A stretch of 64,000 nt of DNA from Oehlia diaphana (lineage: Eukaryota > Glomeromycota > Glomeromycetes > Glomerales > Glomeraceae): assembly GCA_003833135.1 (NCBI GenBank), contig QZLH01000038.1, positions 100,508 through 164,507 of the forward strand, read 5' to 3'. The notes beneath the pieces were generated by a model, which was not told the DNA's origin, made no database searches, and worked only from the letters and a program-made list of their open reading frames with translations. Positions 10,766 through 21,854 of this stretch are shown one piece after another; position 1 is the first letter of the stretch; each line of letters opens with the position of its first letter. The position numbers and the translations under genes were made by a program.

Positions 10766-11864
10766 ATAATTCTTTTATTTTTTTCCACTTTATTTAAAAG
10801 CATTCTTAAAGCTGGTCTAACAGGGTTATTAATAGAAAGAAGTCACGAGTTTCTGCAAATTTTTCTTTTTTCAATATTTTTAATCGCCTGAAAAATAGTC
10901 CCTCTATTATATGGTAGAGGTTTTGATCGATCTTCTACTTACATAGTATGCACGAGTTAGATTTAGAAATTTTTTGTTGCACTCCCCATCGGTGAAATTC
11001 GAATGATAATTTCGATTAATCTTCTTTGTCACTTCTGCCCAAAATGAATCCTTCCCTCCTTTGGGAATTTTATGATATTCTTCGTCGTTACCATTCTTAA
11101 TAGGACCAAACAGTTGACTGACTCATGATAAATTTATTACAAAGAAATTTTTTATTTTTTAATTTTTGTATTTTATCATTATTCTATAATGAAAACAATT
11201 TTGGAATGTATTGTTATATAAACCTATCTCTAATTTCTACTGCTATCTCCCTTAAATTACAATTTAACATGATGCAATTATAATTTATGGTAAATATGGT
11301 AAATATATTATAATATTTAATAATTATATTTTAATTGAAACTAATAAAGCATACGAATTTACGGCGAATATAGAAGTATTTCTTGTAATGTATGATAATT
11401 TGTATTTTCTAATAAAGAACTGCCAAGATCTGCAGATCATCTCATGATTTACGTACCCGAGGATGAGTGTGCCAAAAAATTTTACCGAAATGTAGTTATT
11501 CAAATAGGGCGGGATAAAAAACTTTGTTATCCGATAAAAAATTTGGATCGGCACCAATAGTGTACATTTCGCTAGCGCCTATAATAATATTTCCAATGCA
11601 CAGTTATACATCCCAACAGCACACCACATACACAAGTCAAAAAATAAACTTTATTAATAGTAGATACATTTTTTAACGTAAGCAACTTTATTCATTATTT
11701 GATATCCCTCCAAGCCACGTAAAAGCAGATTTGCCATAATACATAATAATTCTCTTATTTCACATTACATTCTATTACTGTAGAATTGATATTTAGTACA
11801 TATTGCTTTAGATCATTTGTTATATTCCTAAAGAATAATTAAATCATATTATTCTGTAATTTTC
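10766..11864. other. Intergenic, no supported gene
   Basis: AT-rich sequence. The minus-strand ORF at 11324-11557 has no recognisable motif and looks like chance. Confidence 0.4.
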
Positions 11865-12190
11865 TTATTTTATTTTCTCTCACTAAATTTTGGAACTTCT
11901 CCTTACATTGCACTACAGTGTAGGTAGTTCCAAAATTACTATTAATTTTCCCTGCCACACTTGTCCAGAACGAGACTTTACTGCACCCAGCTATAATTTA
12001 CTTTTGTGGGTTTCGCCTGAAACAAGTGACACTACTAGTGGAATCATAAAAAAATCTCGTGCGTTGGGACTCCTATAACTTTGCCAAGGATAATCATCAA
12101 ATTTATCAGATGGGATATAGTTTGATATCACCGTTCCACACGTAATTTTTGATTCCAAACCACCTACAAAACTGCAAGTTAGTATCACAT
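11865..12190 (-). pseudogene. Relic with Myb/SANT-like segment
   Basis: On the minus strand 11865-11975 reads VSFWTSVAGKINSNFGTTY then QCKEKFQNLV. The spacing resembles Myb/SANT-like DNA-binding segments (W..VA..IN..FGT.YT..QC..KF..L) common in transposon-derived fungal genes. The ORF at 11991-12188 lies just upstream on the same strand and is separated by a stop. Function unknown; decay is evident. Confidence 0.35.
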
Positions 12191-12351
12191 TAAAAATTAA
12201 CTAATAAAATATATACTATTTATGCTTTTTTTTGTCTTACCTTTATACTAATTAGTAAATGCAGATTGTTATTAATGTACGAAACAAATTAACATACAGT
12301 TGAGGAACGCCACCGCAAATCTTTAATTACAATTCTTCTTGAACCTTCCAG

Positions 12352-12471
12352 GTTATCTGGATCGGTCTCGCTTTCTCTTGCAAGTGAAATCTATTATCAT
12401 CGTGGATCTTTGTTATCTGGATCGGTCTCGCTTTCTCTTGCAAGTGAAATCTATTAACATCGTGGATCTTT
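12352..12471. repeat. Two-copy 60-bp tandem duplication
   Basis: 12352-12411 and 12412-12471 are the same 60 bp (gttatctggatcggtctcgc and following) with one clear difference (ttatcat versus ttaacat). It is evidently young. Confidence 0.95.
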
Positions 12472-14081
12472 GATACAGCAGCTTGAAATAAATCCAAAGA
12501 GTTATTATTGCTATTAAAACAAAAGAATCAGTTGTTTCAATTATTCTTTAGGTATATTATATAAGAATTTGTCTGTACGGTACATTATTTAGCGTATCAA
12601 ACAATTGTAATATAGATTATCTATTTTTTTATCCACTATTTTTGTTAATGTCACTCCTTTTTCATGAATTCTTCTTTTGCAAAGAGGTAACCTTCAAAGT
12701 TCAGAAGCATTTGGCTCACTAAATTACTTTGAAGAAAATCATGGTAAAGCTCGTAAGCATTGATCAATCTATCTTATGAGTTCTCCATAACATTTACGAA
12801 TTAGGAAATCCTAATCATTTGTTTCCTAGAAAAGACATCATCTGGTAGACATAAAATCCCAATGTAACAGTGGTATAAAAAGCGCGGGCATCATGTTTAG
12901 TTATTATGACTTGAAGCTTACCAATATCAACGACCTCGATATAAAGAGGTTAGTCATATCTCATTACAAATTTTCATCTATTATGTTATCCACACATAAA
13001 CTTTCTTTTTTTCTATGTGCTCATAATGTATTATTGATGACAGGCTGCTAATTTATTTGGTAGGTTGGCATTTAATTTTTGTCTTTAATGTATTAACGTT
13101 TCCTCCTTGAAAATGGATTTCTACTGGTTCTCCTTTATATTTGATCCAATTAGTCATTATAGAAAGTAATAATCGATCTATAACATCTGGAAGTATTGTG
13201 TCTCAAGATGGGCTGATTTTGGTCGTCTTGGTCATCTTGTACCGGATGAATTTTTGTGATACTGTATTTACGTTGATAATAAAAATGTAAGAAAGAAAAA
13301 AGGAAACAATTACTTTTGTCAGACCTTTAAGCTTTCATCAAAATTTTTGTACAAGAATTATTCAATAGGATTTTATTATTCCGATGTAAGAGGGGGTTTT
13401 CGATATCCAATAATAAATAGTATACGTAATGTCATACAGAAAAGAAAAATAATAGTGTAATTTTCGGATATATTAATAAAATGTCTAACGTTGTTTAAAT
13501 TTCTTATTCAGATCATCTAAAATTACCATAACCAAGCGTAAAAGAAAGAAACATTCTTAAAAAGTTTGTTTTATGTTAAACCTCATTTGTAAATAGGTTT
13601 TTATTTCCAAATCTTTTATGCCCATTTTTTCTCATAAATTCTACTTTTTGATTATAATTATATGTAAAATCAGCGACTTTAGGATATAAAATATCAATTT
13701 ACGTTAGTTTCAAATGATCGGCATGCTGCGTTTGGTAAATTATTTCCTTTATAGATTCATAAACAGTATGTTCGATTGTTATTCATAATAATCTTATACT
13801 GTACTAAACTTTTCTGCTTCACCTAATTTAAATCATAAATATTCTCACTAACTTTCGTTTTAATTGTTTTGCATACAATTATAAAGTATCTTATAGGTAA
13901 TCAATTACCTTAAAATGAAATAAGACCAATTTTATTATTAATTATCATTTAACCAAATTTAGCAAAAATGGGATATATTTCGATTGAACAAAATCCTAAT
14001 TACATCGTTAAATTAAATTATGAGATCTGTATATAAGTAAGTCAAACGAATACTAAATACTACCTGTATCTTTATCAAAAA
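12472..14081. other. Intergenic with decayed minus-strand coding sequence
   Basis: Minus-strand reading of about 12650-13210 gives protein-like stretches (for example YKGEPVEIHFQGGNVNTL near 13100) broken by stops. I cannot name the family. The last few hundred bases are the upstream flank of the kinase gene. Confidence 0.35.
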
Positions 14082-16320
14082 ATGGGAACCTCAAATTATA
14101 TTACTTGTACGCAATGTAACCGGAAAATAATAAATTATTCGGGTCAATTTTGTAGAAATCAATTTCTTTCTACTTCACAATCAAGTGGAAATAATAAATT
14201 GGATAAATTTATTAAAGAAACACAAAAGAAATCAAAATATTGTGATGATTTTATTGAATGGATACCACGTTCAATTCTAGAAAACATAAAATATTTAGAA
14301 GATGGAGGAAATTCAAAAGTTTTTTTTGGAACATGGAATTTAAACATGTCTTTAACTTCATTTAGTAATATTGCTTCGGTTTCATCTCGTAATATTGCTT
14401 TGACTTCATCTAGTAATATTGCTTTAAAAGCAATTAGAGACTCTAATAATGTCAATGATATTATTCTAAATGAGGTAACAAAAAAAATTCATACTAACAG
14501 CTAAATTTTCGAAATTAATTTTTTAATTTTTTAAATTATTTAGCTTAAAATTCATCATAAATGTCGTAATCCAAGAGTCATACCATTTTATGGAATAACA
14601 AAATCACCAGAAGGAAATGATTATGCTATGGTAGTAAAACATGCGGAACATGGAGATTTACGAAATTATATTCGTAAATTTTTTCCAAAATTAACTTGGA
14701 CCTATAGAGCAAAGATTCTAATTGAAATTTCAAAAGCTTTAAATTCTATTCATCAAAAAAATTTAGTTCACAAGGATTTCTATTGTAAAAATATCTTGGT
14801 AGATAAAGATGATAAAGTTTTTATAAGTGATTTTGGACTTTGTCAGCCCATTGACTCAGAAACAGGTACAATAAATAATGTAATTTAATAAAATATAATG
14901 TTTTCATATTAAAATTTTAAATTTTTACTATTAAAAAGTTTCGGATAAAATTCAAGGAGTTTTGCCTTATATAGCTCCTGAAGTTCTAAGATGTAAACCA
15001 TATACAAAACAATCAGAAGTGTATAGTATAAGTATGATAATGTGGGAATTGACATCCAAGAAACCCCCATTTTCAAATTATCATCATAATGCAGAACTTG
15101 CGCTTTCAGTTCTTGATGGGTTAAGACCTGATATTATTAAAGGAACACCAGATTTTTATGTTAATATTATGGAACGATGTTGGAATCCCGAACCATCAGG
15201 AAGGCCTGATGCTTCTCTTTTACCGAAATTATTTGAAGAAATGATGGAATCATGTAAAATAGTTGATAATAATACAGGTAAACCAAATATACAAACCGTT
15301 AATATATTTAATATGCTAATAATACTTGATTTTTATTAGATTATAGCCTGGTTACACCGAAACCTCATCACTCTAACTCTAATTCTGTAATAAGTGGAAG
15401 TACTCAAGGTATATATTATTAAGTATAGACATTTAAATGTCTAATATCTATTGATTTTTTATTTTTTTTTTAGGATATATGACCGCGGCATATGATTATA
15501 CTCTACGAGAAGAATATTGTTAGTATACAAATTGTAAACTTATTTATATTATAACAATTATCTACTAATGGTTAACTATTTTTAATTTATTAGGCTGTAG
15601 TAATAGTGAGTTTGAAAAGTTTGAAAGAAGTAAGTTTATTTACATTATACCTTAATTATTTAATAATTATCTCATATATTAACATCAAAACTTCCCAAAA
15701 TTATATTTTAAAGAACGACCACGTAAGCAAACTTAATTGTTTAATAACTATATTTATTTACTAATAATTAACTAACCATGGAATCTATTTTTATATTATA
15801 TTTTAAAGTACGACGACGTAAGTTTATTTTACACTATAAACTATTTAATAACTATATCATTTGTTAAAAATACTTACTTTGAAACATATTTCTTATATTA
15901 TATTTTAAAGCACGTAAGTTTATTTACATTGTAACAGTTTTTAATAATATGAAATAATTTCTAAAAAATATTTTACATTAAAGTGGTTGAATGTAGAAAA
16001 TTTAAAGAAAATGAAGGTACAATATATATTTTAATATATTTATTTTTTTAAAAAAAGGTATATATTTAAATATATCATTTTTGACCTTAGATCCTAGATA
16101 TATTACTCAAACTTATAAATTTTCGTTGGATAGTAAGTGATATATAAATTATATAAATTATAAACCACTATCAATGGTGCATTGACATTTTCTTTATTAC
16201 ATGACAGGTTTAAACAAGGGTTATGATGATTACGATGCGCGTAAACCGGAAATTATAAACCGGGGTCCACCTAGAGTCCAGGGTCCACCCGTTCCAGTAG
16301 ATGGTTGTATATTACAATAA
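14082..16320 (+). CDS. Protein kinase, fungal TKL-type, with microexon-coded tail
   Basis: Exons 14082-14474, 14544-14865, 14939-15277, 15340-15408, 15474-15518, 15594-15629, 15714-15722, 15809-15817, a possible 3-nt exon 15911-15913, 15984-16016, 16091-16132, 16208-16320: 1413 nt, 470 residues. N-terminal C9-x2-C12 and C24 form a small Cys motif. The glycine-rich loop region is DGGNSKVFFG (about 74-83), the beta-3 lysine is K116, the catalytic loop is HKDFYCKN (207-214; Lys replaces the Arg of HRD), the DFG is 227-229, and PYIAPEV and YSISMIMWE follow in exon 3. The tail after about residue 350 is made of tiny phase-1 exons. Three 8-residue repeats are inserted before the beta-3 lysine. Start chosen because it sits at the head of the conserved Cys motif shared with the decayed paralogue. 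Substrates unknown. Catalytic residues otherwise look complete. Confidence 0.85.
14352..14423 (+). repeat. Three 24-nt repeats coding LTSFSNIA / SVSSRNIA / LTSSSNIA
   Basis: In-frame units 14352-14375, 14376-14399 and 14400-14423 lie in the kinase N-lobe between strand beta-2 and the beta-3 lysine. The truncated copy near 10640 has one unit. Confidence 0.9.
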
Positions 16321-17627
16321 TTATTACGGAAATATACATTTATATAAAGTTTTTATTTGTAATAAGTTGTTGTTTATCGAGTTTAATTGCTTATTAAATA
16401 AATTATGTTTTCATTGGAAAATATGTTTAGTTATTATATTCATATATTGATTATCATCACTAAATTACCTAATTACCAAAATTCTAACTATTCGTCCCAA
16501 TTTATTTTTTTTCTTTTTTTTTTTTTATAATCGGATGATTTATCGTTGATACTTTGTAATACGCTATAACATAAAATGGCAGGGTAATTATAATTACTGA
16601 CTCGCCATGAAATTTGGCGTTTGTCTCCCTTGTGATCTAGTATGCAATTACTATTTATAGACTGATCGGATGATCCTAAACACAATTTCTGACCCCTTCC
16701 CCAAAAAATGGTCTGGGATTATTTGCCGATAAAAGTATATTCAAATTGGTAAATTTTTTCGGTAAATTTACTTGCATACGGCAAAGAAAGCTCACATAGA
16801 ACTTGAAACTTCCGAGCATCCAAAACGAGCTTCGGAAAAAGCTAAATATATAGTCTATGTCCAAAAGAAAATACACTTAATTTTCATGTTAATAAATTTA
16901 TTAGATCAATTCACGCAATGTGGCGTTAATTGCTTTCTCATTTGGAAGAAACTTTTAGCATACGAACAAAACAATTAAAGAAATGTAATATAATTTTAAG
17001 TATATTTAAGTATTAAATTAAAGCATATTTTTAAACATTTTAAATATAAATACTTTTAAATAGGGACAATATATAATTTATTTTCAAGTTTATTTATTTG
17101 GGCGGAAATTAGTTCATATCTACAATGTAGCCGCCATATTCTAATATTAGTAAAATTGTCATTTTATATTAAAAATTTTCCTATTTGTAGTGAAACTGTC
17201 GATCATATGACTTCAGTCGAAGAATCTTCCCAGGGGATTTTCAGATTTACTGCATGATTGCGTCATTTCTTGTTTGCATCAGCGATTGTTAAAAATTCGT
17301 TTGTTTTAGTATAAGAAGTTCTACGTAGAAAATGATGCTAATCTTATTATGATTTACCTTATATATAATTTTTAATAGATTTCTTCTTTTTTCGGGAACT
17401 TTGGTTACAAAATAATATCAAAGATTTTAAAAGACTAATAGATCTACCAATCAAGAAAACAAATTAACCCAGCCGACCAAATCATTCGTTCTTTGAGATT
17501 GATGGATCGTCAAACGTATGACAATTTCGTCAAAAAAATTAAATAAAAACCGAATAATTTTTTTATCCAACATTTTTGATAAATCTTTAAACGAAATTTC
17601 GAATTGTAATATAAATCGAAAGAAAAA
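16321..17627. other. Intergenic; possible BED-finger transposon relic at about 16695-16900
   Basis: Plus-strand reading near 16705 gives VWDYLP and, after stops and frame changes, a LAYGKESSHRT stretch. This is weakly like the start of BED-type fingers of hAT elements, but the Cys ligands are not convincing. The rest is AT-rich flank of the channel gene. Confidence 0.3.
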
Positions 17628-20600
17628 ATGAGTGAGAACACTCCATTACTACAAAATGAGCAAACCGGCTCAAGTGCGAAAAGTTCCTCAAATGATAGCG
17701 AAGGATCAAATATGAAATCGAAGAATTATCTATTTGTTGATAACCAACAATCTTATCAATCACCTTCTAGTTCTGTAATTGCCAATGAAAGAGATGAAGC
17801 TTGGGTGAAAAACCAAAGAGAATTCATATATAAGTCCGGTAAAAGAGCTAGCATTAGAAAAAGATTGGCGTTTAAATGTGATACTTCAAGAATCGGAAGA
17901 ATTTGGGAACTTCTTGATGCAATTCTATCCGCAATGTTTGTTTTATTATACATCTGGGTTAGTGTTTCCAGATTTCGATAAGTTTATGGCGCAGTAAAGA
18001 TGAATGTTGACTTTTCTCTAAAAAAAAAAATTTAGAATACGAGATATGTCAAGCTTGATAGCAGCGAAGAAGCATTTCCTTTCATCCTTCAGACGGCAGA
18101 CTTTATTCTTGCTACTCTTATTTTAATTCAATATATACCACACATATGGTTGGATAAAGAGCCTTTTCAATATACGTTTAATATTTTTTCAATTTTAACA
18201 TGGATTTCGGTGTTTCCGGTCATAGCAGCATATATCCTAACTATTTTTGATGATGTTATGGATAACACTTATATGGGTGCTGGAATTTTGGTATATAAAT
18301 ATTAAATATTTTATTAAAGCTTCTTTCTTCACCAACAAGGAACATGTCCAACTTTTTAATTATTCAAGGTTTATATATATCCCGTTCGGTTCGCAAGACT
18401 TCATTGGACGGTACAAATTGTCTTCGCACCTGTAAAGAGTTCTCTTTTTAAATTATCAAAGGTTATGAGGAAAGGAATAAGACTTGGTAAAATTTTATTA
18501 TGAACTTTTTAATAATTTTCGTTAAGCTTGTTTCAAAGCTAATTTATTTTCGAAAATCTTAATAGTTACAGCGATTTTATTTACTTTTCTCACGGTTACT
18601 GCTTTCATTCATTTGGTTACTTTCAAACAATCGGAAAATAAAGTTGATGAGAATATTTCTTTTAGCGACGCATTTTTTTTTACTGTTTGTATGTATATAT
18701 TATGAAATTACATGTTAAATTAATTATCACTATTATTACTATTATTGATAAAATTTGTTTAATTATTCTTCTCCTCTTAACAGTAAGCAGGTGAGCTATA
18801 TTTACCTTTATTGTACAATTTAATAATTAAATTTTTTCTAATTTTTTATTTTACAAACTTAGTACAAATGGAATGTCAACAGATTTGATCCCGGATAGTG
18901 CTTTCACTCGTGCCGTTATTTTATATGTTATGCTTGCAGGAGCTTTATACATCCCAACAGCATTATCTGAACTTCTAACTTTGATACAAGAAAGATCTAA
19001 GTATAATCATTCATATAAAGGCGAAATATATAAAGAACATATTATTGTTACTGGAGATTTTGATTCAACAAGTTTGTTTGAATTCTTGCGAGAATTCTTT
19101 TGTCTAGACCATGGTTTGGCAACTATGAATACATATGTGGTGATAATGCATCCAGACGAGGTATGTTTTTTATATTTATATTTTTGAAATATGAAAAATA
19201 TTAAACCATCTTTTATATTTATGTATTTTTTTTTAAAAAAAAAGCCTGACGAAGAGATCGTAGAGTTTCTTGAAGACCCGGCATTTGTAACTAGAGTACA
19301 ATATATTAAAGGGTAAATAAAAATTTAAATTTACATGCGTCCCTCTTTTATAATATATTTATTTGTTATTAAATAGTTTTTTACACATATATTAAGAACG
19401 CCTACCTGGCGCCGTAGTCTTGAAAAAATTCGAGCAGATACTGCAAGTGCAGCTTTTCTTTTAACTAAAAAGTTTTCTAAAAAGGGTGACGAGGACGATG
19501 CTAATCAAATAATGAGAGCCTTGGTATGTGAACATTATTTTCGATGTTTGAATTTTTAGTCTCTTAAATAATTTTATTTTAAAAAAAAAAATCAGGCTAT
19601 TAAAAAATACAATCGAAAGCTGAACATATACTCTCAAGTTAATTTGCCCGAAAATGTTCCACATTTTGATTTCTTGGGTGACTACTTTTGAAATGTTTCT
19701 CATATTATACTTATTATATTTATTATACATATTCTAAACTCTATTTTTTTTTATAATAAATAAATAGCGAAGGATGTTATTTGTATCGATGAAATTACAA
19801 TGGGTTTAATGGCTCAAAGTTTGGTCGTACCGGGATTTGCATCATTGGTTGTATTACTTACGACATCAGTTACTGACGATACTGTTCATAATTTGATTAA
19901 AAGTGCAAAGAAGAAACCTGGTATCATATGCCTTTTCTTTTTAACGCGAGGTTTTAATTATTTATAAAATGAAAAGTTATTAATTATTTTTTTAAATGTC
20001 ATTTTTTTGAAGAATTAAATTGGGCAATAGAATATGTCCGCGGTATAAAACATGAAATTTATGCTGTCACTTTTTCTGATGCTTTTATTGGAAAAACATT
20101 TTTGGAATGTTCTGAACTCATTTATTCGCGTTTGGGAGCCGTATTATTTTCTATTGGGATTTATAGATTCACAAAAGGTTGTTTTCCAAATTCTCAACTT
20201 GGAAGTGATACATCACCATTTCAAATATTTTTGAATCCACGGAATTATAAGATTAAGGGGAATGAAATTGGATTCGTAATTTGTGATAATGCCGAAATAA
20301 CAGCTAAAATGGCAACTTTTAATGAAAACTCGAGACGTTGGTACGATGTAACTTACATAGCAAAATCTGCGCATAACTTATTTAATAGAGGCAATCGTAA
20401 CTCCAAATCATCAAAGTTAAAAAGTACTGCACCTTTACGTCCCTTCACACAAGTTAAGATCGATGCTGATGATGAGGATGATTTAAGTGATTTGGAAGAT
20501 CCTGATATCCCACTTATTCCGTTATGTAATGTAAAGTCAGACGAAGAAATTTTACGTAAAAATTTAAGAAAAGCAGCCGCAAATATTATTGAATCAGAAG

Positions 20601-21854
20601 ATCATGAAATTAAAGATATTACAGATCATATTATTATTTGTGATCAAAGCAAGGATTTTCCGGAGAATTTAGATATTTTTATTTCTGTATTACGAGAAAA
20701 AAATTCAACATGTCGTGATATGCCGGTGATTATTTTAAGTAATGGCAAACCAAGTGACACACAAAAACGTGTTTTAAAAGAATTTGGGCAAGTATATATT
20801 ATCAAAGGATCACCACTTCGCAGAAGAGATCTAGTTCGAGTTAAGGTCAACTATGCGAAAAAATGTGTCGTCTTAAGTGATTCATCGAATAATGAAAAGT
20901 AGGTTAACAGATTTTATTATAACTCAAACCGATAAAAAAAAACATTATGAACTATTTATTAATTATTTATTTTTTGATCTAAAATATTTGAAGGACATAC
21001 ACAAATGCGGATGCCGCATCACTCATGATTGCACTAAACATTGAATCTTTAACTAATGATTGTTATGTTCTTGTCGAATGTATATATCGTGAGACCTTTA
21101 AAATGATCGGTGAAAGTGATTCCGTTAAGAATAACGAAGAAGACTATAGTAAGTAATTTTAGACTTTTATACACACTTATAAATTTAGAGAATAATCTAA
21201 TTAATTATAAAATTTAGTTCAAGCACTTATGAGACCTTCATTTATGGCTGGAAATGTATTCACGCCAAGTAATTTGGATACAATGCTCTGTCAATGGTAA
21301 AAAAAAATATTTTTTTTGTCGAATCAATTTAATTTTCACATTTTTTTAACTAGACATTGATTATTTAATCTTTTATCATAGTTTTTACAATCGGCACATC
21401 CCTCTTATAATGAAATGTCTTGTTTTCAGTCATGAAATAGATGATAAGATGATATCACCAAAAATTGAACGGCAACTAAATCATGAGTGGGAAGATTTAA
21501 GAGTTGATTCTGGTCATCTATTCTGTGTTGATGCGCCATCACTTTACATTGGTAATTTTTAGATAAATCTGAATCATTTTTATTTATTTATTTATTTATC
21601 AACATGACATGATTCTTATATATAAACAAAATTTTTTTTTCATTTTAGGCAATACATATAATGACTTATACAGTTATTTAATTAAAGAACATCAAGCTGT
21701 TCCGTTAGGGCTTTATCGTTGCGTAACACACAAAAGTGGTCCACACAACTATATTTACGTAAATCCAGATTGGGATACAATTGTTAAAAACTCTGATAAA
21801 GTTTATCTTATCGCATCGAAATTACCAAAATTTACGAGTAATAGTACTGAATAG
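17628..21854 (+). CDS. BK/Slo-type (calcium-activated-like) cation channel, 15 exons
   Basis: Exons 17628-17957, 18036-18290, 18369-18486, 18566-18688, 18784-18790, 18863-19160, 19245-19312, 19397-19523, 19596-19677, 19768-19920, 20013-20898, 20994-21148, 21218-21296, 21430-21551, 21649-21854 sum to 3009 nt (1002 residues). Hydrophobic segments S1 to S6 lie in the first third. RCK1 begins EHIIVTGDF, and RCK2 begins DHIIICDQSKDF. The C-terminal block GNTYNDLYSYLIK, GLYRCV, VYLIAS matches Slo tails. The MRPSFMAGNVFTPSNLD block matches the segment after the Slo calcium bowl, but the acidic bowl itself is absent (only NNEEDY). The S4 segment has few arginines. The pore filter reads STNGMSTD where TVGYGD is expected. 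The long acidic linker DADDEDDLSDLEDPD sits between the RCK domains. Plasma-membrane location is expected. Family assignment firm, ion selectivity open. Confidence 0.85.
18784..18790 (+). other. 7-nt microexon in the channel pore
   Basis: taagcag lies between ...cttaacag and gtgagc. Including it keeps the frame from FFFTV through LSS to TNGMSTD; skipping it or using the alternative acceptor leads to a stop. It encodes residues at the outer pore just before the filter position. Confidence 0.75.
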
